Below are positions 42,720 through 51,380 of a DNA stretch of 64,000 nucleotides, piece by piece. The stretch covers positions 62,001-126,000 of the forward strand of contig JBJXDZ010000004.1 of assembly GCA_046154645.1 (NCBI GenBank), read 5' to 3'. The position numbers were made by a program, and so were the translations under genes. Below the pieces are notes generated by a model. It was given only the letters and a program-made list of their open reading frames with translations, did not search any database and was not told the origin of the DNA. The DNA is from Ga0077555 sp046154645. GTDB taxonomy: Bacteria > Pseudomonadota > Alphaproteobacteria > Rhizobiales > Hyphomicrobiaceae. Within the stretch, counting starts at the first letter, position 1. Each line of letters opens with the position of its first letter.

Positions 42720-44045
42720 ATGACCGAACCATTGCGACTAGGCATTGCCGGCCTCGGCACCGTTGGCGCTGGCCTCCTGCATTTGCTCGAGACGCACAGT
42801 GCCCGTCTCGCCGACAGCCTTGGCCGCGAGATCAAGGTCACCGCCGTCTCCGCCCGCACCCGCTCCAAGAGCCGCGGCGTCGACCTTGGCCCCTTCAAGT
42901 GGTTCGATGATGCTGCCAAGCTGGCGGTCGATCCCTCGATCGACGTCTTCGTCGAATTGATCGGCGGCGACGAGGGCATGCCGAGGAAGGCCGTCGAAGC
43001 TGCACTCGGTGCCAAGAAGCACGTCGTCACCGCCAACAAGTCGCTGCTGGCCAAGCACGGCGTCGAGTTGGCCCGGCTGGCCGAGAAGAACCGCGTCGCC
43101 TTGAACTTCGAGGCCGCCGTCGCCGGCGGCATTCCGGTCATCAAGGCGTTGCGTGAGTCGCTCGCGGGCAATAGCGTGCGCCGCGTCTATGGCATTCTCA
43201 ATGGCACCTGCAACTATATCCTCACCAAGATGCAGGACGAGGGCCGCTCCTTCGACGACGTGCTGACGGAGGCCCAGGCCAAAGGCTATGCGGAGGCCGA
43301 CCCGACCTTCGACATCGGCGGTTTCGACACGGCCCACAAGTTGACCCTGCTGACCAGCCTTGCCTTCGGCACCAAGGTTGCCTTCGACGAGATCCACATC
43401 GAGGGCATCCAGTCGATTACCAAGGCCGACATCGAGGCCGCCGACGACCTCGGCTACCGGATCAAATTGCTCGGCGTCGCCATGCTCACCGAATCCGGTA
43501 TCGAGCAACGCGTGCACCCGACCATGGTGCCGAAACACGCGGCCATCGCCCAGGTTTCCAACGTCACCAATGCCGTGGCCATCGACGGTGATTTCGTCGG
43601 CAATCTGCTCCTGGTCGGCCCCGGCGCCGGCGCCAAGGCCACGGCTTCGTCGGTGGCTGCCGACATCGTCGATATCGCCCGTGGCGCTCTCATCCCGCCG
43701 TTCTCGGTGCCTGCCGCCAAGCTCAAGACCTACAAGCGCGCCAAGCTCAATCAGCACCAGGGCGCCTACTACGTGCGCCTGCTCGTGCAAGACCGTCCCG
43801 GCGTCATGGCCTCGATCGCCAAGCGCATGGCCGACCGCGAGGTTTCCCTCGAAAGCGTCGTCCAGCGCCGCCCCAAGTCTGCATTGCCCGGTATCGACGC
43901 CCGCCCAGCCCCCGGCACACCCACGGCCGTGGTCATCATCACCCATGAGACGACCGAGGAGGCCATCCGCAAGGCGCTCGACGCGATCGAGGCGGACGGC
44001 AAGGTGGCCGAAAAGCCGCAGATGATCCGCATCGAAAAGCTGTGA
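42720..44045 (+). CDS. hom: Homoserine dehydrogenase
   Basis: A 441-residue NAD(P)-dependent enzyme that reduces aspartate semialdehyde to homoserine for threonine and methionine synthesis. The Rossmann motif GIAGLGTVGAGLL starts the protein; VVTANKSLLAKHG, GGIPVIKALRESLAGN, and YAEADPTFDIGGFDTAHKL form the catalytic domain. A C-terminal ACT domain (YYVRLLVQDRPGVMASIAKRM) offers allosteric control, typically by threonine. The ATG at 42720 lies ten bases after the alaC stop; the longer frame from 42531 runs inside alaC. Confidence 0.97.
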   Translation: MTEPLRLGIAGLGTVGAGLLHLLETHSARLADSLGREIKVTAVSARTRSKSRGVDLGPFKWFDDAAKLAVDPSIDVFVELIGGDEGMPRKAVEAALGAKKHVVTANKSLLAKHGVELARLAEKNRVALNFEAAVAGGIPVIKALRESLAGNSVRRVYGILNGTCNYILTKMQDEGRSFDDVLTEAQAKGYAEADPTFDIGGFDTAHKLTLLTSLAFGTKVAFDEIHIEGIQSITKADIEAADDLGYRIKLLGVAMLTESGIEQRVHPTMVPKHAAIAQVSNVTNAVAIDGDFVGNLLLVGPGAGAKATASSVAADIVDIARGALIPPFSVPAAKLKTYKRAKLNQHQGAYYVRLLVQDRPGVMASIAKRMADREVSLESVVQRRPKSALPGIDARPAPGTPTAVVIITHETTEEAIRKALDAIEADGKVAEKPQMIRIEKL

Positions 44046-44098
44046 CATTGGCTCCTGCTGCCTTAGGGGCGGCGAGGCCGTACTAACGGGAGGAAGCG

Positions 44099-45106
<1,008 letters not shown>

Positions 45107-45147
45107 GACCCTTGCGACTGCCACGGCGTCGCCTTGCGCCGGCGCGG

Positions 45148-45879
45148 TCAACCGGCCTCGGCCTCGAACAGCAGGCCCGACAGGTTGCTGCCGCGTCCGC
45201 TCGCCAGGTGCAGCGCCAGGGAGGCGACATCGGGATTGCCACTCAGGCACCCCTCTGAGCCGCGAATGCCGCTGGCGGGGGCAATGGCGTTGATGTGGAT
45301 GCCATCGACGGCAAGCGCCTGCGCTTCGCTCCGCGTGAAGGCCGCAAGTGCCGCACGCGCAATGCCGGCCACCAATCTGGCGCGGGACGAGGCCTGCTTA
45401 CCGCTGACCACGATGTTGATGATCGTGCCGGCCGACAGCGTCGTGCGCATGCGGTTTGCTGCCACGCGGGAGACGAGGCAGGGCATCGCCAGGGTGTCCG
45501 TCACCATGCGCTCGATGGTGGCCTCGCTTGCACCAGCTGGCGGCTCGCCAATCTCGGCCACGTTGATGACCACGTCGATGCCGCCGGGCGCCTGCATGGC
45601 GTTGCGGGCGAAGCGCAGAATGGCATCGTGATCCGTGAATGGCCCGGTGAAGAGCTGCAAATCCGGTGTCAGCGGCGCGATGATCTCGGCCAGCGCCTGG
45701 ATCTCGGGGCTGGCTTCCGTGGCCCCGAGCACGATGGCGGCGCGCTGTTCGGCCAGCAGGCGGACGATCTCGACACCCAGGGCGCCTGACCCCGTGAGAC
45801 CGGTCACGAGCACGCGGCGACCCGCCAGCTCAGGATACTCAAGAGGCAGCTCGATGCCATCGAGCGGGCTCATCAACAT
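45148..45879 (-). CDS. SDR-fold protein lacking the canonical Tyr-Lys pair
   Basis: A 243-residue Rossmann-fold protein of the short-chain dehydrogenase group. The glycine-rich VLVTGLTGSGALGVEIVRLL binds the nucleotide, IDVVINVAEIGEP stands at the NNAG position, and TIINIVVSGKQASSRARL is the catalytic strand. Where SDRs have YxxxK, this protein reads VAGIARAALAAFTRSEAQAL, with Ala and Arg in place of Tyr and Lys. It is either an inactive/regulatory SDR or uses different chemistry. It is convergent with glpX. The start could also be the second Met two codons on. Confidence 0.72.
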   Translation of the reverse strand: MLMSPLDGIELPLEYPELAGRRVLVTGLTGSGALGVEIVRLLAEQRAAIVLGATEASPEIQALAEIIAPLTPDLQLFTGPFTDHDAILRFARNAMQAPGGIDVVINVAEIGEPPAGASEATIERMVTDTLAMPCLVSRVAANRMRTTLSAGTIINIVVSGKQASSRARLVAGIARAALAAFTRSEAQALAVDGIHINAIAPASGIRGSEGCLSGNPDVASLALHLASGRGSNLSGLLFEAEAG

Positions 45880-46588
45880 GGTGGCTCTCCCCTACTGCCG
45901 GTGCGCGACACTTGCGCAGGGCTGACGCGGCACAACAGCCGATTCGTACCTAACGACCTCTAAATGCCCACCCGATTCGGGGTTCTCCTTGACCTCTTTG
46001 CGGCAGCCGGGTGACGGTCCACACGGGCTGACCGGCGGCCGATCTGCACCATCGTTGGACCTCGCAGGTTGCCATTATCGCTCGCGATCTCAGCCCAGGT
46101 CTACAGCTTGCGGGTATGGGGGCGCCGCCTGCCGACATGTAGAGGCTCGGTTGGCGGGCGCCAAAGTCTCCTGCGCAAGCTTGGCGTGCGCCGCTTCGTG
46201 GCAGAAAATTTTTTCAAGAAGGGTCTCTGAAGCGCGTTCTGCTGCCAAGGCCTGGCGATCACGGCGTGACTGCGCTGTGCTTGAGGCGCTCGATCAGACG
46301 GGCGACGCCGTGAATGGCGGCAGGATATCGAGCAACGGTGCGCTTGACGGGGTCGGGCGCTGTTTCGGCGCGTGTCGGCACACCCATCGAGGCTGGGGAG
46401 CGCGGAGATGCTGGCAAGACCAGATCGGCTAAAATGACATGAGTTGCGTCCTTTGCTGCATCGGCAACTCTTGCTTCAATCTCTCGCGTCCCCCGCGAAG
46501 CCGCCCTGTGCGGCGCATTCAGTGTTCGAAAGGGTCGGATTCTCGCGACGCCAAGCCTCGGAGTTCCCTTCTGACGTCGAGATCGACG
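45880..46588. other. 709-base region without a supported gene
   Basis: No convincing coding sequence is seen on either strand. On the minus strand a stop-free stretch between about 46290 and 46100 reads ...SETLLEKIFCHEAAHAKLAQ..., which looks protein-like but has no good start codon or ribosome site, so it may be a gene remnant. A T-rich run (AAAATTTTTTC) lies near 46206-46216. The region should also hold the promoter of the SDR gene. Confidence 0.5.
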
Positions 46589-46939
46589 TCAGTCGAAGAA
46601 GTCGAGCAGCCTGGACACTTTGGACTTGCGCGGATCTGGCTGATCACCTCGACGCCGGAAGCGCCTGTCATCGCCGTCATCGTCATCATCATCGTCGTCT
46701 CGACGATAGCGTTGCCGAGACGCCGGTTCTGCCTGTGAACGTGGGGCATAAGCTGTGCTCGAGCCAAGAAAGCTCGCTGGTGCTTGCGACGCTGATTGCA
46801 GCAGGACAGCAGACAACTTCTCCAACTCGCCTCGATCGAGCCAAACGCCGCGGCACTGAGTGCAGGTGTCTATGGCGACACCCTCTCGGCTGACTTCGCG
46901 CATCGGGGCTTGGCAGACAGGACAGTTCAGCAAACTCAT
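46589..46939 (-). CDS. Zinc-ribbon (zf-TFIIB) protein with poly-Asp linker
   Basis: A 116-residue protein starting with a TFIIB-type zinc ribbon: LNCPVCQAPMREVSREG, then DTCTQCRGVWLDRGELEKL. The four cysteines fit a single zinc. A disordered middle follows, with a run of eight aspartates inside a basic context (YRRDDDDDDDDGDDRRFRRRG), and a short C-terminal helix VSRLLDFFD. Such proteins are common but uncharacterised. The start overlaps the upstream gene's stop by four bases and has a GGGAGCC site. Confidence 0.85.
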   Translation of the reverse strand: MSLLNCPVCQAPMREVSREGVAIDTCTQCRGVWLDRGELEKLSAVLLQSASQAPASFLGSSTAYAPRSQAEPASRQRYRRDDDDDDDDGDDRRFRRRGDQPDPRKSKVSRLLDFFD

Positions 46940-47181
46940 CGCAGGCTCCCATCTATGCTGTTCGGCCGACGGACGGGCGGCGAGTATCGCGCCGGCGCCA
47001 ACTCGGCCGGATAAGTCACGCTTGTCACGAGTTCCCTGATCTGGAGCTGCAGCCGCAACATGATTGCCTTGGCGCGGATCATGCGCAGCTCGCTCGGGCT
47101 CGCGCGGCCCTGCTCCTGGTCGAGGTCTGCTCGCGCAGCATTCAGTCGCTTGAGCAGTGCCGCGAAACGTTCCGAGATCAT
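46936..47181 (-). CDS. Small helical protein of unknown function
   Basis: An 81-residue protein that I cannot assign to a family. It is mostly a helical hairpin (MISERFAALLKRLNAARADL, then RASPSELRMIRAKAIMLRLQLQIRELV) followed by a proline-rich tail. A GGGAG site precedes the ATG by about six bases. Its stop overlaps the start of the zinc-ribbon gene (ATGA), so the two form an operon. The 252 bases upstream contain no recognised element. Confidence 0.7.
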   Translation of the reverse strand: MISERFAALLKRLNAARADLDQEQGRASPSELRMIRAKAIMLRLQLQIRELVTSVTYPAELAPARYSPPVRRPNSIDGSLR

Positions 47182-47433
47182 GAGGCTCCCTCTCTTCTGC
47201 CGTTGACCAACCAGCTCAAAGCACCACCATCCGTGGGCGCGCCAAGCTGTTGAGGTGAAGATAGTCGAACCGGAGGCGAAGTGCGGTCGGATTGCCGGTA
47301 CGGGCGGATCGGTTTTTGCGATTGATCGCGCGACCGTTGCGCTGCGTTAGCGATCGGACGACCCGATTGGCCCGCCCGACTGCTGACGATTCATGATGGC
47401 GTCGTCAGCCGACTGCCATGGCCGGCGCAATCG

Positions 47434-48510
47434 TCACTGCTTCGCCACCCCAGGCAACTTCGGCGGCGCGGCTCCTGTTTCGCTCCGCGTGCGCCAGAGC
47501 GAGAACAGGATGCCGCCGATCAGCAATGTGAACGTCACGGCCAGGCTGATTTCTGGTGCAATCTTGCCGATGAACTGCTGCAGGAAGATCTTCGCGCCAA
47601 CGTAGATGAGCACAAGAGACAAGGCATACTTGAGGTATTTGAACCGGTGCACCATCGCCGATAGCACAAAGTAGAGTGAGCGAAGGCCAAGGATCGCGAA
47701 GATGTTCGACGTGTAGACGATGAACGGATCTTGAGTAATGGCGAAGATTGCAGGCACGGAGTCGACGGCAAAGATGAGATCAGCAACCTCGATCAAGACG
47801 AGAGCCACGAACAGAGGCGTCCACACACGCACGCTCTTACCTGTGGTCGTATCGCGCTCGATGACGTAGAAATTCTGGCCGTGCAGCTCCTTGGAGATGC
47901 GCAGATGGCGCCGCATCCATTTCAATACTGGATTGGCCTCGAGATCGGGCTTGGCGTCGGCCATCATCAGCATCTTGACGCCCGTGATGATGAGGAAGGC
48001 CGAGAACAGATAGAGGATCCAGTCGAACTTCTGTATCAATGCCGCTCCGAGCCCAATCATCAACGCGCGCAGGATGATGACACCCAGAATGCCGTAGAAT
48101 AAGACCCGGTGCTGATACTTCGGCGGCACTGCGAAATACGTGAAGATCATCGAGATTACGAAGACATTGTCGAAGGCCAGAGTCTGCTCGATGATCCATC
48201 CTGTCAGGTACAACTCCCACGCGGTCCAGGCGCGCGCTGTGGGTGTGGCCGCCTCCGCGATCGTGCTGTCGAGCGATGACGCATATCCCTTGTAGTAGAG
48301 CCACCAAACCACTCCTGAGAACAACGCGCCGAGCATCATGCATGCGCCGGCCAGGATGGCACTCTCCTTCAGTGAGACTTCATGGGCCTCTTTATGAAAC
48401 AAGCCGAGATCGATCGCCAGAATCACGATCACGATCGCGATGAAGCCCAGCCACACCCAGACAGGCATGCCCAGCCAATTTGCGACAAGCGACGACATTA
48501 GGAAGTCCAT
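47434..48510 (-). CDS. TerC family integral membrane protein
   Basis: A 358-residue membrane protein with about eight to nine helices. TerC signatures are WTAWELYLTGWIIEQTLAFDN, YFAVPPKYQHRVLFYGILG, FSAFLIITGVKMLMMAD and LVLIEVADLIFAVDSVPAIFAITQDPFIVYTSNIFAILGLRS, which includes the paired acidic residues. TerC/Alx proteins export manganese or protect metalloproteins during secretion and stress. It lies in the stress-type island. An internal ATG four codons on is an alternative start. Confidence 0.93.
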   Translation of the reverse strand: MDFLMSSLVANWLGMPVWVWLGFIAIVIVILAIDLGLFHKEAHEVSLKESAILAGACMMLGALFSGVVWWLYYKGYASSLDSTIAEAATPTARAWTAWELYLTGWIIEQTLAFDNVFVISMIFTYFAVPPKYQHRVLFYGILGVIILRALMIGLGAALIQKFDWILYLFSAFLIITGVKMLMMADAKPDLEANPVLKWMRRHLRISKELHGQNFYVIERDTTTGKSVRVWTPLFVALVLIEVADLIFAVDSVPAIFAITQDPFIVYTSNIFAILGLRSLYFVLSAMVHRFKYLKYALSLVLIYVGAKIFLQQFIGKIAPEISLAVTFTLLIGGILFSLWRTRSETGAAPPKLPGVAKQ

Positions 48511-48767
48511 AGGCCGGTTTCCACCCGTTGAAATGCTGACATTGTATTAACGGCATCGTCACGTGCGAATTGCGCCTTGGCGCAATCGCTGGCGGCGATC
48601 TCTCGATGGACGTCGATATAGAGCGCTGCTCTTCCCCCACCAGCCGCATCGGCAATCACGATCCGGGGCGCCATCCGTACCGATTGGAATTATCGGAGCA
48701 AACGCAGCAATTATTGCGGCATAGGACGCTGGCCACGCGCGCCGGTGTTCGCTGAAGGAGATCGAAG

Positions 48768-48938
48768 ATGAGCAATCGACAACTGATCAGAACCATGGTG
48801 CCGCAGCAGAAGTCAGAGTTCCCCTCGGAACTCCCGCCAGCGGTGCGCGTCATCGCCGCCAGCGTTCATGGCCATGCCATGGCGACCGTGGTGATCAGCG
48901 CCGAGAGCCCACGAGCCGCAGTGCAAATTGAGCGCTGA
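48768..48938 (+). CDS. Small protein of 56 residues, unknown function
   Basis: A short ORF of 56 codons plus stop with a strong ribosome binding site (AAGGAG) seven bases before its ATG. The product starts MSNRQLIRTMVPQQKSEFPS and ends ISAESPRAAVQIER, with a central RVIAASVHGHAMATVV segment. It is followed 26 bases later by another well-initiated small gene and then dps, all on the same strand. The ribosome site and the operon-like position are the only support. Confidence 0.5.
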   Translation: MSNRQLIRTMVPQQKSEFPSELPPAVRVIAASVHGHAMATVVISAESPRAAVQIER

Positions 48939-48964
48939 CCACAACGACAACAAGGAGCCAGACC

Positions 48965-49270
48965 ATGTTTGACCTTTCCAAGCTCGCTGATGCGGCGTGG
49001 GGGCTTTTCGGGAGCGCACCGGGCGTCTCTGACGCGCCGACTGCTGCCCTGGAACACGCCATCGCAAACGCTGGCATCGATATCAACGCGCTGCAGGACC
49101 TCTCACCGGACCAGATCTTCGAGATGCTGGCGGCCAATGGCATCGATCTGTCGTCGTTCGCGCCCGATCAAGTTTCCGGACTGTTCGGTTCGCTGGGTAT
49201 CGATCAGCAGTTCTCCGATGGGGTCGGCACGCTGCTCTCGAACCTGCCGTTCGGCGACCACCGCCGCTGA
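48965..49270 (+). CDS. Small acidic protein of 101 residues, unknown function
   Basis: I do not recognise this protein. It begins MFDLSKLADAAWGLFGSAPG and contains LSPDQIFEMLAANGIDLSSFAPDQVSGLFGSLGID, a repeating helix-turn pattern rich in Asp and Ala and ending SNLPFGDHRR. It has no membrane segment, signal peptide or cysteine. A CAAGGAG site sits about seven bases before the ATG. It lies 47 bases before dps, suggesting co-expression under stress. Confidence 0.75.
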   Translation: MFDLSKLADAAWGLFGSAPGVSDAPTAALEHAIANAGIDINALQDLSPDQIFEMLAANGIDLSSFAPDQVSGLFGSLGIDQQFSDGVGTLLSNLPFGDHRR

Positions 49271-49317
49271 CGGCAATGCCGGTCACGAAGTTCCTCTCAC
49301 GATGAAAGGATATCGCA

Positions 49318-49842
49318 ATGTCGAACCGCAACGCAAAATTCAATGTCGTCAACTCCCTGCAGATGCTCGAGACGAAGAACACATTGGCTCTCGACAGTCG
49401 ATATGCGTCGATCGAGGCGCTGAACAACATCGTGGCGCACATGATCGACGTGGCGCTCGCGGCGAAGCACGCCCACTGGAATGTGCGCGGGCCGAGCTTC
49501 ATGAGCTATCACACCCTCTTCGACAAGGCGTTCACCGACCTGATCGAGCAGATCGACAGTCTCGGAGAGCGAGCAACCGCATTGGGTGGTATCGCGCGTG
49601 GAACCGTGCAGACGGTCGCCGCCGCAACGCGCTTCGCGCCCTACCCGGTGCTTTCGACGGCCGAAGCGGAGCACGTTGCTCTGCTGTCGACGCGGCTTGG
49701 GGAGCTCGGACACGACCTTCGGCAAGCCACGATAGCGGCGAGCGAACATGGTGACATTGTCACTGCTGACGTGCTGACCGATGCGGGTGCGGCCGTCGAC
49801 AGCCTGTTGTGGCTGATCGAAAGCCACACCGCACGCACCTGA
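49318..49842 (+). CDS. dps: Dps family DNA-protection / miniferritin
   Basis: A 174-residue Dps protein that oxidises and stores iron with hydrogen peroxide and can coat DNA. The ferroxidase ligands are all present: H53 in KHAHWNVRGPSF, H65 and D69 in YHTLFDKAF, D80 and E84 in EQIDSLGERATALGG. The rest (GTVQTVAAATRFAPYP, ADVLTDAGAAVDSLLWLIE) is standard. A GAAAGGA site precedes the ATG. It is followed after 40 bases by a diverged paralogue. Confidence 0.96.
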   Translation: MSNRNAKFNVVNSLQMLETKNTLALDSRYASIEALNNIVAHMIDVALAAKHAHWNVRGPSFMSYHTLFDKAFTDLIEQIDSLGERATALGGIARGTVQTVAAATRFAPYPVLSTAEAEHVALLSTRLGELGHDLRQATIAASEHGDIVTADVLTDAGAAVDSLLWLIESHTART

Positions 49843-49882
49843 TGCTGCGTATTGAGTTGCAGTTGGCTCGATAGGAGATCAG

Positions 49883-50479
49883 ATGTTCGCGAATGCTGAG
49901 CCCAACGGCGCAAAGAGCTTCGATCCTGCTGTTCTGTCGGAAGCACGAGCAGAGGTAGGACAAGGACATGGCGACGAGGCGTACAACCGGCTCTGCATGT
50001 TGCTTGGTGTGGCTCTCACAACCACTTTGGATCTAAAGTCGCGCGTCATGGCGGCGCGATGGCAGGCTCGCTCCGGCAGTAACCGCGGACTTGTGGTCAT
50101 CTATGACGACATGAACGACGACTTCGACTTCTTGGCGGACGATATTGGCCAGCGCATCACGATGCTTCGCGGCTGGCAGGTGGCACGCGGGCTGGAAATG
50201 GGTGCAGTGGCACCACTGAGCGCTTACGAGCCAGGGTTTGTCGGTGTCGAGGCACAGGTCGACGCATTGATGGCAAGAGTTGCCGACACGATGACAACTG
50301 CAGAACGGCTGCTGCAAGCGGCCTTCACGGCGAGAGATACCGGCTCGATCGCCGTGTCACAACAGCTTCGCCGTCGGCTGGTGGCCAAGCATGTAGCGCT
50401 CACAGCCTGGACAAATGAGCATCGAGAAAGTTCGTCGATGCCGCCTCCGTCTCGTTGCCGACTAAGCCCTGACCAGTGA
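49883..50479 (+). CDS. Diverged Dps-like protein lacking ferroxidase histidines
   Basis: A 198-residue protein aligned by eye with the adjacent Dps. The segment VMAARWQARSG corresponds to KHAHWNVRGPS (H53 becomes R59), IYDDMNDDFDFLADDIGQRITMLRG to TLFDKAFTDLIEQIDSLGER (D69 and D80 kept as D75 and D86, E84 becomes Q90), and the equivalent of H65 is V71. The ferritin-like helices remain, but the iron site is incomplete. It carries an extra acidic N-terminus and a Ser/Pro-rich tail. It may be a structural or regulatory partner of Dps. A TAGGAG site precedes the ATG. Confidence 0.7.
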   Translation: MFANAEPNGAKSFDPAVLSEARAEVGQGHGDEAYNRLCMLLGVALTTTLDLKSRVMAARWQARSGSNRGLVVIYDDMNDDFDFLADDIGQRITMLRGWQVARGLEMGAVAPLSAYEPGFVGVEAQVDALMARVADTMTTAERLLQAAFTARDTGSIAVSQQLRRRLVAKHVALTAWTNEHRESSSMPPPSRCRLSPDQ

Positions 50480-50684
50480 TGGCAGGCGGGATCTGAAGTG
50501 ATAGCCGGGCCTCTGCGGGTACTCCACGGCGGTTGCAAGGAGCCAGCTACAAGGCGTCAGACGCGATTGGACGCTTCGCTCTATCGGCAACGCGTGCAGC
50601 TCGGTTCGCTGCGACGCTGAAGTTGAAGTAACTGTGTGCTCAATCAATGCGCATAGGCGCATCCCAACAAAAGGAGACTGACAA

Positions 50685-51176
50685 ATGCGAACGATTTACG
50701 CTCTCGGCCTCGCCGCGGCTCTTGCCATGCCTCTTGCGTCGGCCAATGCCGGCACGAAAGACATTGTTGGTACGGCGGAAGAAGCGGGCACGTTCACGAC
50801 CCTGCTCAAGGCGGCGACTGCGGCCGGCCTTCTCGACAAACTGAAAGGTGAGGGGCCGTATACGATTTTCGCGCCGACTGATGCGGCCTTCGCGGAGATT
50901 GACCAGGGCTTGATGGCCTTGCTCATGATGCCCGAGAACAAGGATGAGCTTGCGGCATTGCTCAAGCATCACATCGTGCCCGGCAAGGTGCTCGCCGTCG
51001 ACGTGCGCAACACGAAAGGTTGGAAGCAGTTGACGACGGCGCGCGGTGCGACGATCGGCGTTGCTGCCTCTGAAGGCGACATCAAGATTGGCGATGCCAA
51101 AGTGGTCAAGGCGGACATCGTTGCCTCGAATGGCATCGTGCATGTGATCGACCAGGTTATCGACCCAAGTCTGTAA
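50685..51176 (+). CDS. Secreted fasciclin (FAS1) domain protein
   Basis: A 163-residue exported protein. The signal peptide is MRTIYALGLAAALAMPLASANA (residues 1-22). The single FAS1 domain shows FTTLLKAATAAGLLDKLKGEGPYTIFAPTDAAF (H1 box), LKHHIVPGKVL, and the H2-like end VVKADIVASNGIVHVIDQVI. FAS1 domains mediate adhesion or act in envelope stress. AAAGGAG stands about seven bases before the ATG. It closes the same-strand stress run after the two Dps genes. Confidence 0.94.
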   Translation: MRTIYALGLAAALAMPLASANAGTKDIVGTAEEAGTFTTLLKAATAAGLLDKLKGEGPYTIFAPTDAAFAEIDQGLMALLMMPENKDELAALLKHHIVPGKVLAVDVRNTKGWKQLTTARGATIGVAASEGDIKIGDAKVVKADIVASNGIVHVIDQVIDPSL

Positions 51177-51380
51177 GCGGCGGTCGGTGAACATTTTCGC
51201 CACATGCTAGAAGTGCCTTCGATGCGGTCGACGCGTGACAACGCGTCGGCCGCAGTCGCGTGCACCTGATGCGAACCACGATATGGATCGCCAGCCGCGG
51301 CTGCGCGTTGGACTGCCGCGACTGGGTGAGGCCTCGCCTGTGTGCTGGTCAATCATTCTCGACTAGCGGCGACCGCAGCC

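Noticed and set aside
41609..43171. A 520-codon minus-strand frame over alaC and hom
   Set aside because: alaC and hom are certain on the plus strand.
45989..46432. A 147-codon plus-strand frame in the large gap
   Set aside because: Composition (Arg, Ser, Cys, Trp rich) is typical of non-coding GC-rich DNA and there is no ribosome site.
48570..48755. A 61-codon GTG-started frame upstream of the small gene at 48768
   Set aside because: No ribosome site at the GTG or at the internal ATG at 48606; a fragment cannot be excluded but is not supported.
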